Of a stretch of DNA of 64,000 nucleotides, positions 12,371-23,460 are shown piece after piece (the first letter of the stretch is position 1; each line of letters starts with the position of its first letter). Origin of the DNA: Lepeophtheirus salmonis (taxonomy: Eukaryota; Arthropoda; Copepoda; Siphonostomatoida; Caligidae); the NCBI RefSeq assembly GCF_016086655.4, contig NC_052131.2:36891705-36955704 (forward strand), in the 5' to 3' direction. A program made the position numbers and the translations under genes. The notes under the pieces were generated by a model. The model worked only from the letters and a program-made list of their open reading frames with translations, was not told the origin of the DNA and ran no database searches.

Positions 12371-13050
12371 CTAATTCTAAATGGTATTTTTATCTATTAT
12401 TTAAAATATTAAAGAATCGGAATCAGGATTTTTTTGATGTTTGGAATTGTTCCATCAGTAGTCAAAGCACTGATAAAGGGGATCGACAGCTAACAAAAAA
12501 ATACTGAGTAAATTTTGAAAGTAACTTTAACGGCGTAACGTCAACAGAGGTATAAAACAATTATTTGAAACAAATATAGTGAACGGTTCTTCGCAAATAT
12601 TATGTACAATTTATTTTCTTCTTTAATACGTCATTGCCCCTCAATTACTTCTAAGTCACGTGTCATAATGAGTGTCTCAATTATACCATCACAAAATTTA
12701 AACTACTTTAATAATCATATTTTCTATTAAAATGGAAAATTATACATCAGTTTTGTGGAAGAATTTTCACTACTTAATGGTACACAAAATCTTCAAAAAA
12801 ACATATAATCTCATGGCAGACAATGAGTTTTAGTTGGTTACTTTACTATATGAATTTTAGGATCGGTCTTAGAATGAGTATGCACAAGATGTCGTCATAA
12901 ATATCCCAAAAGGGACTTTCTGATAACAACCTTAAAATGCAGGGAAAAAGGGTTATGAAAATCAAAATTAAGTACTTAAAAAGGTAATTTAAGTACAAAG
13001 GTACAATTAAGTACAAAGCTGGATTTTGAGAACTACTCTTAAGGTATATC
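12371..13050. other. Intergenic sequence, nothing recognised
   Basis: AT-rich with no supported exon or repeat boundary. Around 12960-13020 there are near-duplicate 'aagtacaaagg' words. Confidence 0.4.
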
Positions 13051-13365
13051 TGTTAGAAATCCCTTGGAATGCTCGCTTTTGGAAAATTTGCCTTGGGGGT
13101 CATACATTTATGACGTACGAGAAAATGTACAATTTTTGAACCCTCTCCCTCTATGGATTTTTTTCTTGCAGCCTTGGCCTTCAATGATTGAATAATATTC
13201 TGGTACTCCTGAGGAAACCCTTTCCCTCCCTTACTCCTCTTAATATTTTTTTGTGACCTTCCTGCTTCTTCAAATGGGGATAAGCTCGAAATATCCAATA
13301 CCCTTCCTCCCCTTCTAATATAAAAAGTATTTAAATCGGCACCCCTACCCCTGTCAACTAGACTT
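13051..13365 (-). other. Unassigned ORF of about 100 codons, possibly a repeat-encoded fragment
   Basis: On the minus strand a frame open from about 13365 to the TAA at 13053 reads SLVDRGRGADLNTFYIRRGG, then continues through a basic, Lys-rich stretch (KAKAARKKSIEGEGSK). It has no ATG near its start and its base composition is more GC-rich than the surroundings. No family is recognised. It may be a piece of a repeat or of an old exon. The flank contains 'gggcaaattttc'-type words that recur at 13.87-13.92 kb. Confidence 0.25.
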
Positions 13366-13370
13366 CATAA

Positions 13371-14811
13371 ATGTACGGCCCTTGGGAAAGTTTGCCGTAG
13401 GATTACTCACCGTAGAAAAATTCTACCTGTGGAAAAACTCACCAGGTGAAAAAATCGCTTTCCTATATTGAATATAAATAATAATTTCACTTATGAAATG
13501 AATAATGAGTTCGAACCAAAGACAAAATACGTAATATTAATTAATAATAACCATATGATAAAACCAAAATTTACAAACATAACAGCCATTCGAATGAAAG
13601 AAGATGTTAATCCCTTAATTATCCATCATCAATTATCATTAATCTGTAGACATGATAAATTATTCATATTGAAAATGACTCGACCAAGCATAACATCAGA
13701 TTAGGTGAGTGCAGTGATCTAAGATGTGTTGGAAGAAGAGGTGGTTGGATGAAGTGATGCAAATCTCTGAAAGGATTTGGTAAGGCACTCAAAAGGGCAT
13801 TAGTCATTACATAAGTGATGTTATTATTTAAATTAAATAAAGGAAGGTAATTTTTCTATCCGGTGAACTTTACCCAAGGCGAATTTTCCAGGGCAAATTT
13901 TCAAAACGCAAACTTTCCTGACACCAAATACACTGAAAAAATAAATTTTTTCTTTCATTTAGAAAAAAGGAAACTCCATTACGATTATGAAATTGAAAAT
14001 TGGAGGGAATAAGATAAAGAACCACTCTATCACGTTGGGAAGAACTGGCTTACTACCCACAAATTTAGTCGGGTTTTTTTCCTTCTCTTTTTTGAAGAAA
14101 AGGTTGCGACGTACAATAAAGATAACGATGTGTACTAAAGCGTACGTTCCCAATAATTTTCGAAATGTTTTAATTTTCTCTCAATCTCCTAAGGTTTGAT
14201 TGAGCCCAGGTCAAGTCCTCACTGTTTATAATATATTATGAACAATAAAATTAGATCGCAAGTGTTAAAATAAAATAGGTCTTCCCAACCTCCTCCAATG
14301 GGTTCTCCATAAATAATATATTCATATTTAAACCTTTAGAATACAACAATGTTTAAAAAAATGAGATTGATATCCCATCGTAAATGGATCAATATTTGTC
14401 AATTGAAGGTTCTAAAGGAGACATTTTATTGTCAAACAGAGTGCTCTCCATTAAATGATGGGCAATTAAAAACGTCTGCTCAACACTACAACAATTTTCT
14501 AAATATTTTATGTAAACGATTTTTCTATATTATGCAATTTGTTGGTCAATGAACGATACACGACAACAAAAACAGAACTGTTAAATAATTTGTGAACGAT
14601 TATTATATATTATAATCAAATGATCTCCTTCTCCCAATTATTATGAGTATCATTCATAGACGCATAAATTAATTCAATCTCATGATCAACAAATAAGAGA
14701 CTTCAAAGTCAAGGGGGTAATATGAAATACAGATTAGACTCACTCTCATGTCAAGGAACTGAATACGTAATTCTTTGTAATATATTATACTTCATATTTC
14801 TGTTTAATGTA
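13371..14811. other. Intergenic, minor repeats only
   Basis: Related words ('aaagtttgccg', 'gcgaattttcc', 'ggcaaattttc') occur at both 13385-13465 and 13860-13925 and may mark the ends of a small element. Short overlapping frames at 13468-13704, 13959-14199 and 14349-14552 have no recognisable motif. Confidence 0.35.
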
Positions 14812-15292
14812 CCGGGTGGTCCATAGAAATCTGAAATCCTACTAATTCAATAACTAATGAAGGTTGAGCTATTTAAATTAATTTATATTTCGATATATTA
14901 AAGCATACGCAATTAGTTACAAAAAATAAACTGAGCTTAATTATAAGTCCAGAAAATGACACTTTAACGTGATCCGCAAATTTCTATTCACGCGTCTACG
15001 GGACTACTGTCTACGTCGTCATCCAGCCCGAAACGTTGGACAGGAAGAAGGGCTCTGTCAAAAAGGCCAAACTGGAGCCGGAGGAGTTAAAGAAAATATC
15101 AAAAAAGTGGATAGAAGGAGCCTTGTGAGGGTGGATAGGTCACTTTTGACACCAGCAATCAAAGTAACCCATCTCTTCCGTTACAAAACTCTTTTGTGAT
15201 ACTCTAGGGATACTTTTTGCCCCCCTACAGCCGTGATTCAAACCCCTTCGACTGAAACTTTTGGGTGCATGCCAAGGGGAAGGCCTGCTTCA
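14812..15292 (+). mobile_element. Tc1-like element, family A, 5' part (interrupted)
   Basis: Begins with the family terminus 'accgggtggtccatagaaat', shared with 50.905 kb, 42.783 kb and, inverted, 19.757 kb. Broken frames encode the DNA-binding part of the transposase (SLVRVDRSLLTPAIKVTHLF, compare the 43.1- and 51.3-kb copies). From about 15225 a degenerate 'SPDANPLDY'-type block follows, after an internal deletion. Continuity stops at about 15292, where a second element is inserted. Confidence 0.65.
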
Positions 15293-15745
15293 CTAGCTTC
15301 ACGAATTCCATTTTTGAGGTCTTCAATGAACGTTTGGCTATTGGCGTAGACCTTATATTTTACGTGGCCCAAAGAAAGAAGTTGCAATCACAAGATCTCT
15401 GAGGCTAGAGCAACAGTCACGGTGAATGGATTACACTATTGATGAGGATTAATGATTTTTCATGGCCGGAATTGGAGGGTATTGATCTTGACAATGTTCA
15501 ATTTTAACAAGATGGCGGTGCCATTGTTATTTTACTGGAAAAATTTACAGAGCGTGTTGTCTCTCGAAGAGGTTATCGCAATTGGCCACCGAGATCTTGT
15601 GATTTAACTCCTTGCGACTTCTTTCTTTGGGGCCACGTGAAAGATAAGGTCTACGCCAAGAGCCCAGCGTCATTTTAAGACCTCAAAGATGGAATTCGTG
15701 AAGCTATTGACGGCATACAACAGCCACTTTGCAATTTTGTGATGT
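15293..15745 (+). pseudogene. IS630/DDE_3-type transposase relic with inverted duplication
   Basis: On the plus strand 15410-15735 gives ARATVTVNG and later GYRNWPPRSCDLTPCDFFLW plus GHVKDKVYAKSP. These are the C-terminal half of an arthropod IS630-like transposase with the 'PPRSCDLTP.D.FLWG' signature. The stretch 15293-15400 is roughly the reverse complement of 15590-15712 ('cttcacgaattccatt' against 'aatggaattcgtgaag' and so on), so the transposase 3' end is present twice in opposite orientation. Stops and frameshifts are present. Confidence 0.65.
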
Positions 15746-15885
15746 AAAATTGGTCCGGTCCAGCTCAGTCCTGTATATCGGTTCGGTCATTGACAGAGCA
15801 TTAGTCCGCTCAAAACTACTCAGCGTGCTCTCGCTCGTTTTTTTTTAAACCAATGAGCGCACTCCCACTCCCATTCAATTAAAAA
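15745..15885. repeat. Short repeat with 'gagcg/cgctc' motifs
   Basis: Contains 'ggtccggtccagctcagtcc', 'ggttcggtcattgac' and clustered 'cgctc' and 'gagcgc' words. A similar cluster with the same neighbours lies at 17.54-17.80 kb. It may be the end of a nonautonomous hAT-like element. Confidence 0.35.
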
Positions 15886-16321
15886 TGATTGGAATATTTG
15901 AGTTTGACAAATCTGTATGATTGCAATAAATGTCCTGAAATTTGTATATATATTTATATTCCAAGAAATAAAGACAAATAAGGAGCAAGAATAAATAAAA
16001 CTTAAATATCTGAAATTATATTTAAAATTATAAAAAAATCATAAAATGATTAATGCAATGTTTTAACCATTAAAACGTTGATTCATTGACAAAAGATATC
16101 ATTTTTCAAAGTGTTCATCTTTTCAACTCTGCCATCTATCTTTAAATTATTTACACCCTTGTGTAAAATACTCTCTCAATGGTAGCTGAGGTCAGCAGTG
16201 TTATAAATCCAAAGGTAACATTTGTGCTTGAATGGATCTAAAGTCAATTTTACCAAATATTCAAATACCTTTGAATAAAAATTATGAAGTTCATAGACTT
16301 CAAATTCACTGTACAAGTGGG

Positions 16322-17133
16322 CAGTGGTTCCCAAACAGGTTTTGGTGAGGCAAGTTCAAGTGTGCTGACGATTTTTGACAACCATATATTATTTGCAATA
16401 GCTTATAATAATCCAAATAATAAGGGGTGGCCCACCCAGCAATTGCATTTTGAACTACCTCTTTTTTTACGTCTGACAGCTGTAGTAACATTCTCACTCT
16501 GTCTAATATTTTGTAAAAGGGCTCCGGTTTACAAAATGGTTAAGTTTACGCTCGAAGAAAATTGGGAAATACTCACGACTTACTTCCGAAATGGAGAATC
16601 TTCAAACGAAACTGCTAGAAAGTTACGTCGGTCGAAATAAAGCGCCTTCCAGGCAGTTTGTGGATAAATTTATGAAGCGTGTGCGCGAAACTGGTTCGCT
16701 AATGGATAAAACAACGCGTTCCCGTGTTCGTCCAGTGCTGCTGTTGCCGAAAGCGAAAAAACGAGAAAACAAGCAAGGAGCTGCCGTTACGGTCAATGGT
16801 GAGCGCTATCGGGCCATGTTGGAAGATTTTTTGTTTCCCCAAATGGAAAAGGAAGACATCGACGACATTTGGTTCCAACAGGATAGCACTACGTGCCACA
16901 CAGCCAACGTTACAGTGGATCTTTTGCGCACTGTCTTCGACAATTGCATCATAAGCTGAAACGGCAACGTCAAACTGGCCACCTCGTAGCTGCGATTTGA
17001 CTCCGTTGGACTTCTTTTTTTTACAGCTATCTCAAAAAGAAAAAGATTCGTAGGCCACTTTTTATGTGTGTCAAAAAAAAAAATTATAAGTCTTTTAATG
17101 TGTGCCTGTGGCACACAAAGTTTGGGAAACACT
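16322..17133. mobile_element. Possible element with 'cagtggttcccaaac' inverted ends
   Basis: The left end 'cagtggttcccaaac' (16322-16336) is matched inverted by 'gtttgggaaacact' (17120-17133). The word resembles hAT-type termini. No 8-bp target duplication could be seen ('caagtggg' against 'attttagg'), so the ends may be coincidental or eroded. The enclosed sequence carries an IS630-type transposase relic that need not belong to these ends. Confidence 0.35.
16536..17040 (+). pseudogene. IS630-like transposase pseudogene (HTH plus DDE_3)
   Basis: The ATG at 16536 opens MVKFTLEENWEILTTYFRNG, a helix-turn-helix N-terminus of the kind seen in arthropod IS630-like transposases. A frameshift near 16640 leads to APSRQFVDKFMKRVRETGSL, then the middle is missing, then DIDDIWFQQDSTTCHTANVT, the catalytic-Asp block. 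After a TGA at about 16957 the frame shifts again to NWPPRSCDLTPLDFFF. It is shortened by an internal deletion and cannot encode an active protein. Confidence 0.75.
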
Positions 17134-17479
17134 ATTTTAGGAGACATGTATTTACGAGGTTTTGTGGACAATCATCCTGTTAAGTCTAGTTATTAGTTTG
17201 ATCTTGAACATAGGGTTCTCAAAATTCTTGAACTAATACCTTCGTTAGATTTTGAAATCTTATGGAAATTTACTACATAAAAACATAAGAAAATCGCAGT
17301 CTCTGAGGGAACTGATTTCTGAGTCTTCATAGAATTGCCACCTACATGAGAGGCAAAGTCGACAACCAAAGATAGCAGAGAGCTACAAATACATTATAAA
17401 CGAAAAGATTCTAGCTTATTTTGAGACATAACTTGAACACTCTTTTCCTGCAATCTTTAAAATTAATATTTAGCTCTCA

Positions 17480-17805
17480 AATTTTTTGATGATATCTCTC
17501 TCCTATGATGCAGAAACGGAAAAAGTAATACAAATTTATATAAATGAACGAAAATTCGAGCGATCTTATCGCTCTTCTAAAATAGCGAGCGCGCTCCTGC
17601 TCTTTATCACAACAATGACAGCCCTCTCGCTCAAAAAATTTGAGCATCGCTCACAAATGCTTTGGTTATTAATGACGTCAATCGACTTTATTTCTTCCTT
17701 TTAATCACAATCGGAAGGACAAACAGTCTTAAGGGCCGTTCCCAAGGAATGATAAAACTGGTCCTAAGAATGGACTGGGCCGAACGAATATGGGCTGACA
17801 CTACA
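17480..17805. repeat. 'GAGCG' cluster and reversed 'gtcctt' repeat
   Basis: Between 17550 and 17660 the words gagcg, cgctc and gcgag occur about eight times. 17715-17800 contains 'aagggccgttcccaagga' and 'aaaactggtcctaagaatgg', a reversed counterpart of 8.39-8.48 kb. The frame at 17486-17704 is composed of this repeat and is not called. Confidence 0.4.
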
Positions 17806-18189
17806 CTCATAACAGCACCCTCAAGTAAAACATTATGACTCTAAATATTTTCTATTGTTCAAATTACTTATCATCTTTTGAAAGGGCCCTCTTAAATCCG
17901 ATCAGCTATCAGCGTCGTCAAGCTCAACAGTATAGAGAAATCGACAACATATGAAAAAATATCTCAGCTATATATTATACGACTCGGAACCTAGAGCAAT
18001 ATGGACTCGGACTTGATTTGGAATTATAAAGGTAGACTTGGATATAAACCAAATTCCTACAGATTTGTAAGATCCCTTAAATGTCTTAAACTGATACTAT
18101 AAAAGTAAATATTGTCCCCTTCATTTTGAGAGAGTGATTAAAAAATTGTTAGAAATCTAAGCTATTCATTATCTAATTTTTAACATTTT

Positions 18190-18792
18190 TTTTAATAAAT
18201 AGGGGGGTATTTTTTTGAAAAATAACATTTTTGGACAAAGTTTGGAAAATTTAATTTTCCAAACTTTAATAGCCGTGCTTATATACTTAAATGGCCCAGT
18301 TTGACTAAAAGAACCTAAGCTTACTTAACCTTGAGGACCTATAAATCACAGTCTAAAAAAGAACCCTCAGGAGCTGAGCTTAAACACTTATTTAAATTTA
18401 AAGAGCATAATTTTGTAAAAAATCTAAATCTGTGTTTGGATTTTTTCAAAATATATTATATTAAAACACGAATTTCGAGATAAAAATTTTTGGGAAAAAT
18501 TTCGAATAGATATTCAAATATTAAATTTTTTGGAATAAAATTTCAAAAGTTAAATATCTGGGGGGAAAAAATCGAAAATTCAGAGCTATTTACAAAAAAA
18601 TTTCAAATATTAAATTTTTTGTAGGAAAATTTCAAAATCCATGGTTAAAACAAAAAAAATCAAATATTAAATTTCAATAGTTAATTTTTTTGAAAAAAAA
18701 ATTCAAATATTACATTTTCTATTAAATGTAAAAAATTCCTTAATTGGGGGAGACTACAGCCCCTCGAGACTACTTCCTGCGGACGCTTCTGA
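18190..18792. repeat. AT-rich foldback-type array, right end preserved
   Basis: Long run of 'ttcaaatattaaattttttg' and 'aaaaaatttc' units related to 5.6-6.5 kb, ending in 'actacagcccctcgagac' and 'tgcggacgcttctg' (18750-18790), the same GC-rich terminus seen inverted at 5.63 and 47.95 kb. The left terminus is unclear, perhaps 'taggggggtat' at about 18203. Confidence 0.5.
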
Positions 18793-19756
18793 ATAAATAT
18801 ATGTTAATATGAATAATTTGAAATTAATTCAATTGACTTTAAAGAGTTTTAAATGGCTGATGATACAAATTACAGATGCATCAATTTTAGTAACACATTA
18901 AAAATGATTATTATGGGGTGAAAGATTTATTCAATGTTGAAAATTGAATAGTGTGTATTTTTAAAAAATATGATAATCTAAGAAGAAAGGTTGAGTTAAT
19001 TAATCAGAGCCAAACTTCCGAAGATTTGATTAAGAATAGAAAATAGCACCATAGCGTTTTAATGTGCATAAATGATTTGCACGTAATACGTAACATATTG
19101 CACAATGCACATATTCCACTTAAAAGATATATTTAAATTGGCTCGTCATGTTGACAGAGAAATTAGAATGGCCATTAATTATACAATTGATTATAAATAA
19201 TACCTTTCTTTGGATCTTTGGTGTTGAAATATAAAGCAGAATAGGCATTTTCTCAAAGATGTTATTGTAAATAAGCAATATACTCTTCACTTTAAATACA
19301 TACATTAAGTGCATTCTAGTGACAACGAATTTGCTTAAAATCCAAAGTGTCAATGAGAACGACAAAAGTGTTAAAACAATGATTCTTCACTTATCAAAAT
19401 GTATTTAACAAAGTGAGTAAATTATGTTGGAACACGAAGGTCTTAGTCACTAGTGCATGAGATGGCATACATATATTTTGGGGGGAAATGGCGTATGACT
19501 TAAATGTATATCATATATCCAGTTGGGTGGTGTTTTCATCACTTCATATTTACACCCTTTTACAAGAGATTGCTTCATGCATAAATGAATCAACTTTGAT
19601 ATATTATATGCTTTAATTCGGAAGTCTTCCTTCGTATATCATTAAATGATAATTATTATCCATGAATATGCTTTCAAGTATGCACGTTCAGCTAAAGAGG
19701 TAGGGTCGATGACTCTAAGGTCCTTTTCAGATGTTGAATTGATACGTTCAGTCCAT
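18793..19756. other. AT-rich intergenic sequence
   Basis: No supported gene. An 81-codon minus frame at 19120-19365 is hydrophobic and AT-driven, without motif or splice context. Confidence 0.4.
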
Positions 19757-20195
19757 GTTCACCGAGTGGTCCATTAAAATCTGAACACTTTGAATTTAAA
19801 ACTTCAATAAGATATAATTTATTAATCACAATATAATTTCAACAAAATTAATACTATAAATAGATGTGAGTCTGAACTCTCTAATCATTAATGTACCTCC
19901 CTTAACAGCAATAACGCTTTCCTTGCGGTAGCGGAAGGTATGACACCCGCTGCAGGTGTATTCTTCTGTCATGCCGCCCAATTGCTGGCTGACTGTGGCT
20001 TTGAGGGCCTCGGTGTTTGGATGAAGGAAACTGCAGGCCTTCCCCTCGAAAGGCACCGAAAAGTCTATAGGGTTGGCATTAGGGCTACCAAAAGAACTGA
20101 AAAGAGTCCTGCAAGGGAGGAGATAGGGTTCTGCGTGGAATGCATGAAGTGAAATTCGTCGATCACGTTCAAGTGTTATTTTCTCAGCTTGAACG
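19757..20195 (-). mobile_element. Tc1-like element, family A, inverted and internally deleted
   Basis: Starts with 'accgagtggtccattaaaat', the family-A 3' terminus inverted. The minus-strand reading gives PNTEALKATVSQQLGGMTEE and a degenerate C-terminus, as in the 43.4- and 52.2-kb copies. Near 20155-20190 the reverse complement of the family's 5' leader appears ('acacttgaacgtgatcgac'), so most of the middle is gone. The outer 5' terminus is cut off where the long inverted-repeat element begins at 20206. Confidence 0.65.
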
Positions 20196-20205
20196 TAAGC
20201 TCAGT

Positions 20206-20357
20206 AATTTATTATAGAACATTATGATATACTAAGATAACTATTTAAAATTACTGATCAGTAATAAAGATCGGATCCATTCTTTCTCACAGCTAACTAA
20301 AAAATATGTTTCCAATGAAGTGAATAAACAAAACGAGAAAAAATTCGGAAAAAAATG
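20206..20357 (+). repeat. Left arm of long inverted repeat
   Basis: Begins 'aatttattatagaacattat' and ends 'aattcggaaaaaaatg'. Compared base by base with the reverse complement of 21758-21909, one difference was found. Confidence 0.85.
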
Positions 20358-21664
20358 TTAAAGTAGCGGATTTATTTGTATTCGAGGGCAGTGAATAATA
20401 ATTATTTAAGCATTAAATGCTTAGATTGTTACCAGAAGTAAGTTGAAGTTTTATTCTAAGATAATATGACCCATTATCGAAAATAGAAAATACGAATTAC
20501 GAATATTAAGAAATAGTTACAAACACGTATTCTTATTAAAAAATGAAAAATGGACCAGCATTTAGGGAAATTACGAGGGTAACAAAGTTCAATTATGCGT
20601 GCAAGAGGATGACTAATTCATAAATATAGTGGGAGGCATGAAATATATTATATTATATTTCGGTGTAATCACCACTTTTTCGAGAACTTTGTTTAATCGG
20701 TGGTCCTCCAAAATTTCTCTGGCAGGAGGTTTATTATTCAGAATCACAATATAAGCATTTCCATTGAGCCACTCCTTCCTCTCCACAAAAATGTGAAGAA
20801 AAACTTCGCCTGCGCCGACCACAGCTCTCAAGACTATGGTGGCGGTGAATTAGTCCCTGGTACGATAAACAGTGGTACAGCTGCAACCAAGCTCATTCCC
20901 AATGAGTCATTGGATATGGTCATGGGGACATTTACTAATTTTACTACTTTGTTGCTCAATTTCACTTGTTCTTCTTTGTTTTGTTTATAATTCAGTAGAA
21001 ACTTTACTTAAGAAATCTTGAGTCACACAACCTATCTTTCACCGAGTTTGAAATAAACGACGAATAAGTTTCTGATTTATTAAAATTTTAATAAAGTGTA
21101 CCACTAGAGAATATCAACCCTGTATTTGTAATAAGCAATTATTGGGTGACGGTTTACAATTTTCAATTTACATTATAGTTCCTCTTCCTATCTTAATATT
21201 GTGAGCAACGTTGAGTTTTGGAAACAAAAAATTGGCAATCTTCTATTGCAACCTTTTGAATAATAAAGAAAAAAAGAAGATAGGTGAAGGGAAATGAAGG
21301 TAAACCGGTTGAAATCATAAACAAATATTCAGTAGGAAAAATGAATGGAATATCGTCTCTTTCCGAGTTGTTGGGAAGGGTTATAAAAGTAGATTTAAGG
21401 TCTCATTATCTTGAGGAAGTTGGTAGGTTGTTTTCTATGTTCCATCAGAAGGATTCAGAGTCAAACGATGTACTGAGGTTAAACATGGAGGATTATCACC
21501 TCTCATTAACTTATTATCTAGTAAATATAATATACAAATGATGAGTCTTTCTATCTTATTGAAGATTTTCAATTTTCTGTTTCCACAAAAATGAGATAGA
21601 AAGATAAATTCTGAACTCACTCATGGTGGGTAAATTTCAAATATGAGATGTAGGAGTAGTGACG

Positions 21665-21757
21665 CTTAAGGCGGGTTAGCACATCTAACGAGATTTTGTA
21701 AATATACGTGTATAAGTTTGGAACGGACCAACAGACTATGTATTTTTAAGGACTTTC
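21665..21757 (+). repeat. Dispersed repeat shared with 44.56 kb
   Basis: 'aagtttggaacggaccaa' and 'gggttagcacat...cgagattt' recur in the same order and orientation at 44562-44652, with about 90% identity by eye. It lies immediately inside the right arm of the inverted repeat. Confidence 0.65.
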
Positions 21758-21909
21758 CATTTTTTTCCGAATTTTTTCTCGTTTTGTTTATTCACTTCAT
21801 TGGAAACATATTTTTTAGTTAGCTGTGAGAAAGAATGGATCCGATCTTTATTCCTGATCAGTAATTTTAAATAGTTATCTTAGTATATCATAATGTTCTA
21901 TAATAAATT
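21758..21909 (-). repeat. Right arm of long inverted repeat
   Basis: Reverse complement of 20206-20357 apart from one base near 21852. Confidence 0.85.
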
Positions 21910-22309
21910 CAATGTTAATAACTCCCTTTCAATAATAATATTTTGCATCTTGTATTACACTGAGAGTATTGTATTTGAATCCACATTTACCAAGTTTAAG
22001 TCAAGTACGACTGCATAAAAAAAAACTCGAATCAAAACTCAAGTACTAGAGGATTCCAGTCAAGGAAACCTTCTCCCTCTTAAACGCTATAGAGGCCTCA
22101 AGTTAAGCTCAAATTCAATTGGTGTTTCTGTTGGTAGGACTAATATCTAGGATTGTAAATCCTAAGCATTTTAAGGCTTTCGAGTTATTCTGGGTTTTTT
22201 TTTTTGTTGAACAGTATTTGTTTATTTTTTAACGCTTTTATCATCATCCTTCCATTCTGGGGGAGAGAACATATAAGTATAAAGTGTAAACCCAAGTGCG
22301 TGTGCTCAT

Positions 22310-23460
22310 GAACAGTGATACTAATCATTAGTGATTTGGGTATGGAAAATAATATACCGAAATCAATACGGTAACCCTAACAATTTGAAGAAGGCTTTGG
22401 AGTAAGCAGCTTATCTGACATGGCGTTTCAATAAATAAGGAGTGTGCAGCTGTGAGATTGATTAAATACACTCAACTCATAATCCGTATCAAGCAAGAAC
22501 ATGGGCAATAACTAATCCATTTTCGATCCTCAATTCTAGACTGAGTCCAACAAGGACTTACACTTATATCCATTGAAGAAAATCCTGTGTATAATGGCCA
22601 TTATAAGAAATAAGAAACCGAAAATGAAACTTGAGGAATGTTTTGGATAGATCAGCTACAATCAACTGTGGCAAGAGAGGAGTGGGGACAGGAAGAAAAC
22701 AAGGACATTGGCGAGAATTTCTTCATTATCGATCCCCAATTCTACTCTGAATCCAACAAGATTGTTGTTTTAACAGGTTTTTGAATATAATTGAATCTAT
22801 TTAAGAAAGGATGTTTACTACTTAGGAATGGAATAATAATAACAACAGCTAAGGAAAAGAAAATGCATTCTTCAGACTACCAATTCCAAAAAAAAGGGCA
22901 GCTAAAAAAATCATTGGATTTACATCACTACTTATAACCAGTCATGTAAATCCTGTGAATTTTGGAGGAGAGAAAGAATAACAACCATGATGTTTAATTG
23001 AATCATCTACGACCAGCTGTAGCAAGAGAGGAAGAAGAGAAGGAAATAAACAAGGACATTTGAAGAATTACTCCGTTGTCGATCCCAAATTTTATTCTGA
23101 GTCTAAAACATTCTTCAAATTATCAGGGTGACCCTGTTGATTTCCTTTTTGTTTTTTTAACATCCCCATTGTACACAGGACTTACATTTGTACTTATAAC
23201 TCATCAGCCTTACTCTTCGTCATCGTTTAGAATTGGAGTGTATTTTCTTTTCTTTGGCTGTTGTCATTATTATTTAATTCCTGAGGAGTTATTTCATTTC
23301 CTACTCCATACAACAGTGCAATTTAATATGAAATCGGATTGAACGTTTGTGTGTGCTCATAAAATCCTCAGAGTTACCTTGAGGATTTGTTCAGTACTTA
23401 AATTTGTAAATTTCCTTCTTTTCCTCGTCACAGCTGTTTGTAGCCACCGCACATACACTG
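22310..23460 (+). repeat. Tandemly broken copies of the 'gtaaccctgacaatttgaag' family
   Basis: Three partial copies follow one another (from about 22368, 22620 and 22980), each with 'ctacaatcagctgt'-like and 'ctcaattcta' or 'caaattttattctgag' segments, and the block ends near 'tgaggatttgttcagtac' (23380). Related copies are at 8.69-9.02 and 31.28-31.50 kb, with a further fragment near 0.9 kb. The frame at 23076-23342 lies within the repeat. Confidence 0.5.

Larger units (their letters stand above)
20206..21909. mobile_element. 1.7-kb element with 152-bp inverted terminal repeats
   Basis: Two arms, 20206-20357 and 21758-21909, are reverse complements with one visible mismatch (cag-T-aat against cag-G-aat). 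Such length and identity imply a recent or gene-converted inverted repeat. The 1.4-kb interior holds frames at 20613-20831 (-), 20700-20990 (+) and 21284-21541 (+), none recognisable as a transposase. It sits at the broken end of the family-A Tc1 copy. No clear target-site duplication was found. A nonautonomous DNA transposon is the likeliest class. Confidence 0.6.

Noticed and set aside
16322..17133. Confident hAT transposon
   Set aside because: Ends match a hAT-like word, but no 8-bp target duplication is seen and the enclosed transposase relic is of a different superfamily.
22310..23460. CRISPR-like spaced repeat array
   Set aside because: The similar blocks are long, few and diverged, in a eukaryotic background; they are broken copies of a dispersed repeat.
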